From Mesonia sp008017825 (lineage in GTDB: Bacteria > Bacteroidota > Bacteroidia > Flavobacteriales > Flavobacteriaceae): a DNA stretch of 49,313 nt. The notes beneath the pieces were generated by a model. The model worked only from the letters and a program-made list of their open reading frames with translations, did not search any database and was not told the DNA's origin. How positions within the stretch are numbered: position 1 is the first letter of the stretch; each line of letters begins with the position of its first letter. The DNA lies in the NCBI RefSeq assembly GCF_008017825.1, contig NZ_VRLS01000084.1, positions 1 to 49,313 on the forward strand, read 5' to 3'. The position numbers and the translations under genes were made by a program. Of the stretch, positions 8,611 to 16,439 are shown in pieces.

Positions 8611-11600
8611 ATGAAGCAACAACTACACTATTGGACATGTTTATGTCTTTTAATATTAATAAATACCAGTCTCTTTGGGCAAAGTGAAGGACCTGATTTT
8701 CCGAATACGGGAAATGGCCCTATTTATACATTAGCTGCAGGTATAAATCAGTTTAGTGGTAGAGTTACGACACCATCTGATGGTCAAGATCGTTTTCAAA
8801 TTCAATTATTAAGCGGACAGAGTATCACCAGTATAAATTCGACAATTACACAAGGTAATTCTCCAAACGGTTCTTTCACCATTGGGTCGAGCACCAAAAC
8901 TTTTCCAGGAGGAAATATTTCACCTGTACCCTCAAGTCCAGGGACATATTCAGTCTTAGTAGCTGCTAACTTTTCAGTAGGAGAAAACTGGACAATTACT
9001 ATAAATGTGACAGCAACCCCTGTTTGTTCAATGACCGCTTCTATAAGCTCACAAACCAATATTGCTTGTAACGGATCAGCTACAGGATCATTAACTGTTA
9101 CGCCTTCGAGTGGGGTAGCACCATATACCTATTTATGGGATGATGGAACTGCTCAAACTACAGCTACTGCCTCAGGACTTTCTGCTGGGACGTATGAAGT
9201 AACGGTTACGGATGATAATGGATGTACAGCAAATGCAAATGCAACAATAACAGAACCAACAGCTCTTGTAGCTGCTAGTGTAGTTGATGCGAATATATCC
9301 TGTAATGGAGGAACAAATGGAGTAGCTACTGCAAGTGCAATAGGAGGAACAGCACCCTATACTTACTTATGGAGTAACTCAGCTACAACTGCAAGTTTAT
9401 CAGGTGTTGCTGCAGGAACGTATTCTGTAACCATCACTGATGCGAATGGATGTACAGATACTTCAAATGTAACCATTACAGAACCTACAGCTCTTGTAGC
9501 TGCAAGTGTAGTTGATACGAATATATCTTGTAACGCAGGAGCAGACGGATCAGCTACTGGAAGTGCAACAGGGGGAACTGCACCCTATACATACTTATGG
9601 AGTAACGCAGCAACAACGGCAAGTATAGTAGGAATTGCAGCTGGAACTTATAATGTAACGATCACCGATGCTAACGGATGTACCGATACTTCAAGTGTAA
9701 CCATTACAGAACCAGCACCGTTAGTAGCTTCAGGAGTAGTAGATGCAAATGTAACTTGTAACGCACGAAATGAGGGTGCAGCTACTGCAAGTGCCACAGG
9801 CGGAACAGCTCCATATACCTATTTATGGAGTAATGCAGAAACAACAGCATCGATAACTGGATTAGCAGCCGGAACATATAACGTAACTATTACCGATGCT
9901 AATGGATGTACTGATGCTTCAAGTGTAACCATTACAGAACCAGCACCGTTAGTAGCTTCAGGAGTAGTAGATGCAAATGTAACTTGTAACGGTGGAACAG
10001 ACGGTGCAGCTACAGTAAATATAAGTAGTGGTGGAGCAGCTCCATTCACTTATTTATGGAGTAACTCAGCTACAACTGCAAGTTTATCAGGTGTTGCTGC
10101 AGGCACGTATTTTGTAACCATCACTGATGCGAATGGATGTACTGCAACATCCTCTATTACTATTACTGAGCCAACAGCTCTTGTAGCTACTAGTGTAGTC
10201 GACTCAAATATTACGTGTAATGCAGGTACAAACGGATCAGCTACTGCAAGTGCAACAGGAGGGACTGCACCCTATAATTACTTATGGAGTAACGCAGCTA
10301 CAACTGCATCTATAGTAGGTGTTGCAGCAGGAACGTATTCTGTGACCATCACTGATGCTAACGGATGTATAGATACTTCAAGTGTAACTATAACCGAGCC
10401 TACAGTATTAGTAGCAGCAAGTGTAGTTGACTCAAATGTATCTTGTAATGGAGGATCCGAAGGAAATGCTACGGCGAGTGTAACAGGTGGAACTGCACCC
10501 TATACGTACTTATGGAGTAATGCCGCAACAACGGCAAGCTTAGTAAATGTTACAGCAGGTACATATAATGTAACCATCACTGATGCCAATGGATGTACCG
10601 ATACTTCAAGTGTAACCATTACAGAACCTACAGCTCTTGTAGCTGCAAGTGCAGTTAATATTAATGTAACTTGTAACGGAGGAAATGATGGAGCCGCTAC
10701 TGCCAGTGCCACAGGCGGAACAGCACCCTATACATACTTATGGAGTAACGCAGCTACAACCGCAAGTATAGTAGGAGTTACAGCTGGAACATATAATGTA
10801 ACGATTACAGATGCCAATGGATGTACCGATACTTCAAGTGTCACCATTACAGAACCTACAGCTCTTATAGCTTCAGGCGTAGTAGATGCAAGTGTAACTT
10901 GTAACGGAGGAAATGATGGAGCCGCTACTGCCAGCGCCACAGGCGGAACAGCACCCTATACATACTTATGGAGTAACGCAGCTACAACTGCAAGTATAGT
11001 AAATGTTACAGCAGGAACTTATAATGTAACGATTACCGATGCTAACGGGTGTACCGATACTTCAAGCGTAATCATTACAGAACCAGCAGTTTTAGCTGCA
11101 AGTGGGATGACAACTAACCTAAGTTGTAATGGAGGAAATGATGGAACTATAGATATAAGCGTGAGCGGAGGAACAGCACCTTATACTTATTTGTGGAGTA
11201 ATTCAGCTACAACCGAAGATATGATTGGATTAACAGCTGGAACCTACAATGTAACCGTAACCGATGCTAATGGATGTACCACTACAGAATCGGTAACGCT
11301 AACAGAACCTACTATGCTGTCTGCTTTAGCAACAGCTACCAATGTAAGCTGTAACGGAGGGAATGATGGAACCGTAGATTTAAGCGTAACAGGTGGAACT
11401 GCTCCTTATACTTATGCTTGGGATAATACGGCTACAACCGAAGATATGATTGGATTAACAGCTGGAACCTACAATGTAACCGTAACCGATGCTAATGGGT
11501 GTACCGCTACGGCAGCAGCAACAATAACTGAATCGACTTTGTTAGTAACGAATGGAACCATAACAGATGTAAGTTGCCTTGGAAGTGCAGATGGATCAAT

Positions 11601-13752
11601 TGATGTAACAGTGACTGGAGGAACTACACCTTACACCTATGCTTGGGATAATACTGCTACGACTGAAGATCTTAGTGGATTAACAGCAGGAACCTATACG
11701 GTAACTATTACAGATGCTAATGGTTGTACAGATACAGTTCCATTCACGGTAACCACCACCCCAGATATCACTGCACCAATAGCTGATCTCATGAACTTAA
11801 CGGACATTACCGCTCAATGCGAAGTGCTAACTACCGATGTACCTACTCCAACTGCAACAGATAATTGTGGTGGAGTTGTCACTACAACTCACAATGTGAC
11901 TTTCCCAATTACGACACAAGGAACTACAGTAATCACTTGGACATATACCGATGTGGCAGGAAATACCAGTACACAAACTCAAAATGTAATCATTACTGAT
12001 ACCACTGCCCCAGTAGCTGACTTAGTCGCTTTGGCAGATGTTACGGATCAATGTCAAGTGTTAGCAGGTAACGTTTCTATCCCGACAGCAACCGACAATT
12101 GCGGAGGAGTTGTAACTGCAACCCACAATGTGACTTTCCCAATTACTGCACAAGGAACTACAGTGATCACATGGACGTACACCGATGTTAACGGAAATAC
12201 AAGTACTCAAACTCAAAATGTAATCATTACCGACAACACAGCTCCAGTAGCTGATTTACCGACATTAGCAGACGTAGTAATGGAGTGTGAGGTGTTAGCT
12301 TCTGATGTTACTATTCCTACTGCAACAGATAATTGTGGTGATCCTGTAACGGTAACGAATGATGCTACTTTCCCCATATCAACCCAAGGAATTACAGTAG
12401 TAACTTGGACCTATACCGATGTGAATGGGAATTCGAGTACACAGACACAAAATATAGATGTACAGCCTTCACCTATTGCCAATGTTAGCTTTAGCGACGC
12501 AACATTTACTTATGATGGAAATGTGCAAAGCATTCAGGTCAACAACCTACCTTCAGGAGCTAGTGTAACCTACACCACAACTCCAGTTACAGGACAAGCT
12601 AATGGAGCTATTGACGTGGGAGTGTATACAGTAACTGCGGTAGTAAGCCCGCCAGTAACGGCTGTAAATTGTAGCCCTATAACGTTAACAGCTACTTTAA
12701 CGATCGAACAAGCAACACAGACTATCAACTTTAATGCTCTACCTATATTGTATATAGAAGATGATGTAGATTTTCAATTACAAGCAACCGCGAGTTCAGG
12801 CTTACCGGTAACTTACAGCTACACTTACACGAGTGATGATCCGGCAGCGACCGTAAATACCACAGGATGGGTAAGTTTATTAACTTCGGGGGTAATTCAA
12901 ATTACGGCACAACAAGCAGGAAATAATAATTACTTACCTGCTATAGATGTAATACAAGCTTTACAAATTAACAGTCGTAATGCCAATATATCTGGAATAA
13001 GCTTAAACGGAGAAGTTTTCACTAATCCAGATCTCGACTTGTACTACATAATTGATTGTAACGACGATCAAGATGAGGTAAGAGTAGTGTTAGAAACAGA
13101 AGTAAATGCTTCGGTAAATCCTTCAAAAGAGTTTATTATTTCTACGCCACAACCGGGAATTTTCTCTCAAGATATAGTAGTTACCTCTCAAGATGCTAGT
13201 GCAACAAAAGCCTATACGATCACCGTTGAAAGAAGGTTTGGCTTCTTTGATATTGCTGAACAAAAATTTGATAACGTTTTATTAGTCAACAATAATCCTC
13301 AAACCAATGGAGGGTATAGATTTGTTGGTTACGAATGGTATATCAATGATAGATTAGTAAGCACAGAGCAATACTATTCTGCTGGAGACACTAGCGAAGA
13401 TCTTCTGTCTGAAAATGCAAGTTATTATTTAAGATTAGAAACTGAAAACGGAGAAATCCTACAAACTTGTACTGGGGAAGTGAGCCTAGTTCATGATTTT
13501 AAAGCTTCTTTATACCCTAACCCAAATCAACCAGGAAGAGTATTAAATATTGAAATGGATGGTTTAGGATTAACGACCAATAAAGAAATGGAAATTAATT
13601 TATATTCTTTACAAGGAAGTTTAATTAAGCAATGGAAAACCCAAAAGCAGATGACGCAAGTAAACCTACCAGAAAGTCTAATGGCAGGTGTTTATTTGGT
13701 AAGATGTAGTATACAGGGACGTCATCGCAACTTCAAATTGATCATCGAATAA
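8611..13752 (+). CDS. Giant SprB-repeat surface adhesin with T9SS sorting tail
   Basis: The 1713-residue secreted protein has a signal peptide of about 24 residues (ending SLFGQ), then a short N-terminal domain and twelve SprB-type repeats of 76 residues (about 150-1050). Each repeat carries variants of GGTAPYTYLWSN, AGTYNVTITDANGC and a conserved SCNGG cysteine. Three HYR-like repeats follow (about 1052-1285, TAPVADL...ATDNCGG...WTYTD), then MBG-like sandwich domains (about 1286-1460), a cadherin-like beta domain (about 1462-1545) and a type A T9SS tail (about 1635-1713: LYPNPNQPGR, LYSLQGSLIKQW, MAGVYLVR). SprB of Flavobacterium is a gliding adhesin with such repeats, so surface adhesion or gliding is the likely role. 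The ligand is unknown. A barrel-protein gene follows 22 bp downstream. Confidence 0.93.
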   Translation: MKQQLHYWTCLCLLILINTSLFGQSEGPDFPNTGNGPIYTLAAGINQFSGRVTTPSDGQDRFQIQLLSGQSITSINSTITQGNSPNGSFTIGSSTKTFPGGNISPVPSSPGTYSVLVAANFSVGENWTITINVTATPVCSMTASISSQTNIACNGSATGSLTVTPSSGVAPYTYLWDDGTAQTTATASGLSAGTYEVTVTDDNGCTANANATITEPTALVAASVVDANISCNGGTNGVATASAIGGTAPYTYLWSNSATTASLSGVAAGTYSVTITDANGCTDTSNVTITEPTALVAASVVDTNISCNAGADGSATGSATGGTAPYTYLWSNAATTASIVGIAAGTYNVTITDANGCTDTSSVTITEPAPLVASGVVDANVTCNARNEGAATASATGGTAPYTYLWSNAETTASITGLAAGTYNVTITDANGCTDASSVTITEPAPLVASGVVDANVTCNGGTDGAATVNISSGGAAPFTYLWSNSATTASLSGVAAGTYFVTITDANGCTATSSITITEPTALVATSVVDSNITCNAGTNGSATASATGGTAPYNYLWSNAATTASIVGVAAGTYSVTITDANGCIDTSSVTITEPTVLVAASVVDSNVSCNGGSEGNATASVTGGTAPYTYLWSNAATTASLVNVTAGTYNVTITDANGCTDTSSVTITEPTALVAASAVNINVTCNGGNDGAATASATGGTAPYTYLWSNAATTASIVGVTAGTYNVTITDANGCTDTSSVTITEPTALIASGVVDASVTCNGGNDGAATASATGGTAPYTYLWSNAATTASIVNVTAGTYNVTITDANGCTDTSSVIITEPAVLAASGMTTNLSCNGGNDGTIDISVSGGTAPYTYLWSNSATTEDMIGLTAGTYNVTVTDANGCTTTESVTLTEPTMLSALATATNVSCNGGNDGTVDLSVTGGTAPYTYAWDNTATTEDMIGLTAGTYNVTVTDANGCTATAAATITESTLLVTNGTITDVSCLGSADGSIDVTVTGGTTPYTYAWDNTATTEDLSGLTAGTYTVTITDANGCTDTVPFTVTTTPDITAPIADLMNLTDITAQCEVLTTDVPTPTATDNCGGVVTTTHNVTFPITTQGTTVITWTYTDVAGNTSTQTQNVIITDTTAPVADLVALADVTDQCQVLAGNVSIPTATDNCGGVVTATHNVTFPITAQGTTVITWTYTDVNGNTSTQTQNVIITDNTAPVADLPTLADVVMECEVLASDVTIPTATDNCGDPVTVTNDATFPISTQGITVVTWTYTDVNGNSSTQTQNIDVQPSPIANVSFSDATFTYDGNVQSIQVNNLPSGASVTYTTTPVTGQANGAIDVGVYTVTAVVSPPVTAVNCSPITLTATLTIEQATQTINFNALPILYIEDDVDFQLQATASSGLPVTYSYTYTSDDPAATVNTTGWVSLLTSGVIQITAQQAGNNNYLPAIDVIQALQINSRNANISGISLNGEVFTNPDLDLYYIIDCNDDQDEVRVVLETEVNASVNPSKEFIISTPQPGIFSQDIVVTSQDASATKAYTITVERRFGFFDIAEQKFDNVLLVNNNPQTNGGYRFVGYEWYINDRLVSTEQYYSAGDTSEDLLSENASYYLRLETENGEILQTCTGEVSLVHDFKASLYPNPNQPGRVLNIEMDGLGLTTNKEMEINLYSLQGSLIKQWKTQKQMTQVNLPESLMAGVYLVRCSIQGRHRNFKLIIE
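9060..11760 (+). repeat. Twelve tandem SprB repeats, 228-bp DNA period
   Basis: Coding repeats of about 76 codons recur in register. Two neighbouring units (from 10665 and from 10893) are almost identical for about 110 bp at exactly 228-bp spacing, and a shorter near-identical segment recurs at about 9720 and 9948. This points to recent unequal crossover or gene conversion inside the adhesin gene. Confidence 0.85.
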
Positions 13753-13774
13753 TTAATAGTACAATAACAAAAAA

Positions 13775-14632
13775 ATGAAAAATTATAATATAAAAAACAT
13801 CTTAAAAGGATGTTTACTCGGAACTAGTATTCTTTTGGGAACTCAGCTAAAAGCGCAAACCGCGAGTGAATTTTCAATGAATGCCAGTGGGGTCTTTGGA
13901 AAGTTGAATTATGAGTTAGCTAATGGAACCGTAGACAGCGATAAGGGCTATGGTTTGGGTTTAGGTTATAGCTTTTATATGAATCCACAATGGGCCATTA
14001 CCTTAGAAGGGAATTATCAACGCTATAAAACAGAAGCTTGGTTAAAGTCCTTAAATGGCTCCACTCCTGCAGTTGACATTGAAGGAGAAGAGTTTGAGTT
14101 TAGGTATCGCATAGCTAACTTTAAAGAAAATCAAACTTTAGATGTTATTCATATACCTCTAGCTCTACAATTTCAGACCGATGGAGAAACCAAGTGGTAC
14201 GTTCGCGCAGGAGGACAAGTAGGCATTATTTTATCATCAGAATATAAAAGTTCTATAGAAGGACTAAGCACAAGTGGTTATTATTCTCAATATGATGTAG
14301 AGCTATTTGATCCGCAATTTATGGGATTCGGCTCTTATGCTGAGATACAACAAAAGCCTGTAGATTTAGATTGGAACACTTCATTTTCAGCTATTTTTGA
14401 AACTGGAGTTAAAGCTGAAGCGGGTGATAACGGACATTTATATATAGGCTTTTTCGTGAATTATGGACTAACTAGCCTTAATGATGAAAAAGAACCAACA
14501 TCTGCCATAGAATATCAAAAAGAGAGCCCTGAAACGGCTAAAATAAATTCTTTGTTTGATAGTGGTTTAGCCAAAGATGCTAAGCTTACTTCTTTCGGAA
14601 TTAAACTGCGGTATGGAATCGGGGGATTTTAA
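13775..14632 (+). CDS. Outer-membrane beta-barrel protein paired with the adhesin
   Basis: The 285-residue protein has a signal peptide (about 1-28, ending LGTQLKAQ). Alternating-hydrophobicity strands such as GYGLGLGYSFYMNPQWAITLEG, LDVIHIPLALQFQ and WYVRAGGQVGIIL are typical of flavobacterial outer-membrane barrel proteins of the PorT/OmpA-like beta-barrel class. It ends LRYGIGGF, with a terminal phenylalanine as expected for barrel assembly. It follows the adhesin by 22 bp and precedes a terminator, so the two are almost certainly co-transcribed. SprB-type adhesins usually pair with a PorP/SprF-family protein. This protein does not show obvious PorP/SprF signatures to my eye, so whether it anchors or exports the adhesin is open. 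Confidence 0.8.
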   Translation: MKNYNIKNILKGCLLGTSILLGTQLKAQTASEFSMNASGVFGKLNYELANGTVDSDKGYGLGLGYSFYMNPQWAITLEGNYQRYKTEAWLKSLNGSTPAVDIEGEEFEFRYRIANFKENQTLDVIHIPLALQFQTDGETKWYVRAGGQVGIILSSEYKSSIEGLSTSGYYSQYDVELFDPQFMGFGSYAEIQQKPVDLDWNTSFSAIFETGVKAEAGDNGHLYIGFFVNYGLTSLNDEKEPTSAIEYQKESPETAKINSLFDSGLAKDAKLTSFGIKLRYGIGGF

Positions 14633-14650
14633 AACCTTACCAAAGTAGAG

Positions 14651-14678
14651 AAAACACCTTTAACGAGGTGTTTTTTTT
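14651..14678 (+). terminator. Terminator of the adhesin/barrel operon
   Basis: AAAACACCT (14651-14659) pairs with AGGTGTTTT (14666-14674) around a TTAACG loop and continues into a T run. It lies 18 bases after the barrel gene stop. Confidence 0.88.
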
Positions 14679-14836
14679 ATTTTAAAACTTAGGTTTTGTC
14701 TAGAGATCAACCTTACATCACGTTTAATCAATAAATTTTAAAAATTACTCGATCTTTAAGAAAAATCAATCTTAATCAATTATACTAGTGCCTATATTTT
14801 ATAAAACTAAAATGTTTTATAATTAATAAATGAAAC

Positions 14837-14844
14837 TATCTTTG
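14837..14844 (+). promoter_or_regulatory. -7 element TATCTTTG immediately before the oxidoreductase start
   Basis: TATCTTTG is a perfect TAnnTTTG match ending six bases before the ATG at 14851. If it is used, transcription starts at or next to that ATG, which argues against the upstream in-frame ATG at 14830. Confidence 0.55.
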
Positions 14845-14850
14845 CCCATT

Positions 14851-16413
14851 ATGAGCCAGCTGATACAAATTTCCATTTTACCCGAACAACAAGATGATCA
14901 TACATTTATTTTAAAATGTGGATTGGAGAAGGCGAAATTAAAAATGCCTGAGGTGGTAGATTGGCGTATTAGAAAACGTTCTATAGATGCTCGCCATAAA
15001 CAAATTAAGCTCAACCTTCAGTTAGAGTTTTGGCTACAAGGAGAAAAAAAAGAGGATATTCCTCCTTTTATTCCGCAGCAAGTTCATCAAGCTAAAAAAA
15101 TTGCCATTATTGGAGCTGGTCCTGCAGGTTTATATGCTGCACTACGCGCTATTGAAGCCGGTCTCCAACCTATTGTTTTTGAACGTGGAAAAGATGTACG
15201 TTCTCGCAGAAGGGATTTGGCCAAAATTAATAAAGAACAAATTGTAAATCCAGAATCTAATTATTGCTTTGGCGAAGGCGGAGCTGGTACTTATAGCGAT
15301 GGTAAATTATACACCCGTTCTAAAAAGCGAGGAAATGTACTTAAAGCGATGGAGTGGTTTGTTCATTTTGGCGCTGACGCGGATATTTTAGTAGATGCAC
15401 ATCCGCATATTGGCACCAATAAACTTCCCAAGATTATTACCGCTATGCGCGAAGCTATTATTGAGTTTGGAGGAGAAGTTCATTTTGATAGCAAGCTAAC
15501 CGATTTACGTATTGAAAAGCAGCAAATCACAGGACTTAAAATTAACGATGAGCCATGGCTAGATTTTACTGATGTAGTTTTAGCTACAGGACATTCCGCA
15601 AGAGATATATTTTATCTTTTACACGATAAAAATATCAAAATCGAAGCCAAAGCTTTCGCTCTTGGTGTTAGAATAGAGCACCAACAAAATTTAATTGATA
15701 AAATTCAGTATCACGGGGACGATAAAAACCCGTATTTACCGCCTGCTTCCTATAGCTTAGTAGAACAAGTAGATGGATTGGGTGTATATTCTTTTTGTAT
15801 GTGTCCTGGAGGAATTATAGCTCCGTGCGCCACAGAACAAGAAGAAGTAGTGACCAATGGCTGGAGTCCTAGCAAACGAAATAATCCATATTCCAATTCA
15901 GGAATTGTTGTGAGCGTCTCTCCTGAAGATTTACCTCAACATGACCCTACAGACCCTTTTGCTTGCTTAAACTTTCAGAAATCTGTTGAAAAAGCTTGCT
16001 GGGAAGCTGCTGGAAAAACACAGCAAGTTCCTGCGCAACGTATGATTGATTTTGTTGAAAATAGAACCTCAGAAGATTTCCCAAAAACTTCTTACCAACC
16101 TGGTATCGTTTCGGTAAATTTAAACAAGGTATTGCCCAAAATGATCGCCAAGCGATTGCGTGTTGCTTTTGTCGCTTTTGGCAAAAAAATGAAAGGTTAT
16201 TATACCAACGATGCAGTACTTCATGCGCCCGAAAGTAGAACCTCATCTCCTATTCTTATTCCTAGAGATGCACAAACTTTAGAACATATAGAGATTAAGG
16301 GTTTATATCCTTGCGGAGAAGGAGCAGGATATGCTGGTGGGATTATTTCTGCAGCAATTGATGGCATCAACTGCGTTGATAAAATTGCAGAAAAAAACGC
16401 CAAAAAATCTTGA
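14851..16413 (+). CDS. NAD(P)/FAD-dependent oxidoreductase, flavobacterial conserved type
   Basis: The 520-residue flavoprotein-like enzyme opens with a small N-terminal domain of about 80 residues (ILPEQQ...RKRSIDARHKQIKLNLQL). A Rossmann FAD motif IAIIGAGPAGLYAALRA follows, with the acidic ERG at the end of the second strand. The family-typical NYCFGEGGAGTYSDGKLYTR is present, and a second FAD contact lies near the C terminus (GLYPCGEGAGYAGGI). Substrate and reaction are not known for this family, so no pathway is assigned. Start: an in-frame ATG exists at 14830, but the promoter-like TATCTTTG lies between the two ATGs and the conserved domain begins at SQLIQISILPE, so 14851 is preferred. 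The stop codon lies inside a hairpin terminator. Confidence 0.85.
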   Translation: MSQLIQISILPEQQDDHTFILKCGLEKAKLKMPEVVDWRIRKRSIDARHKQIKLNLQLEFWLQGEKKEDIPPFIPQQVHQAKKIAIIGAGPAGLYAALRAIEAGLQPIVFERGKDVRSRRRDLAKINKEQIVNPESNYCFGEGGAGTYSDGKLYTRSKKRGNVLKAMEWFVHFGADADILVDAHPHIGTNKLPKIITAMREAIIEFGGEVHFDSKLTDLRIEKQQITGLKINDEPWLDFTDVVLATGHSARDIFYLLHDKNIKIEAKAFALGVRIEHQQNLIDKIQYHGDDKNPYLPPASYSLVEQVDGLGVYSFCMCPGGIIAPCATEQEEVVTNGWSPSKRNNPYSNSGIVVSVSPEDLPQHDPTDPFACLNFQKSVEKACWEAAGKTQQVPAQRMIDFVENRTSEDFPKTSYQPGIVSVNLNKVLPKMIAKRLRVAFVAFGKKMKGYYTNDAVLHAPESRTSSPILIPRDAQTLEHIEIKGLYPCGEGAGYAGGIISAAIDGINCVDKIAEKNAKKS

Positions 16414-16422
16414 CGTTTTTTC
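16390..16422. terminator. Bidirectional terminator overlapping the oxidoreductase stop
   Basis: AAAAAACG (16392-16399) pairs with CGTTTTTT (16414-16421), with an inner CAA/TTG pairing. A run on one side and T run on the other allow use by both convergent genes. The oxidoreductase stop TGA (16411-16413) sits in the hairpin. Confidence 0.65.
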
Positions 16423-16439
16423 TAACTATATAGGCTCTT

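Noticed and set aside
10500..10940. Repeated minus-strand open frames across the SprB region
   Set aside because: They recur at the 228-bp period and mirror the coding repeats; the plus-strand protein explains them fully.
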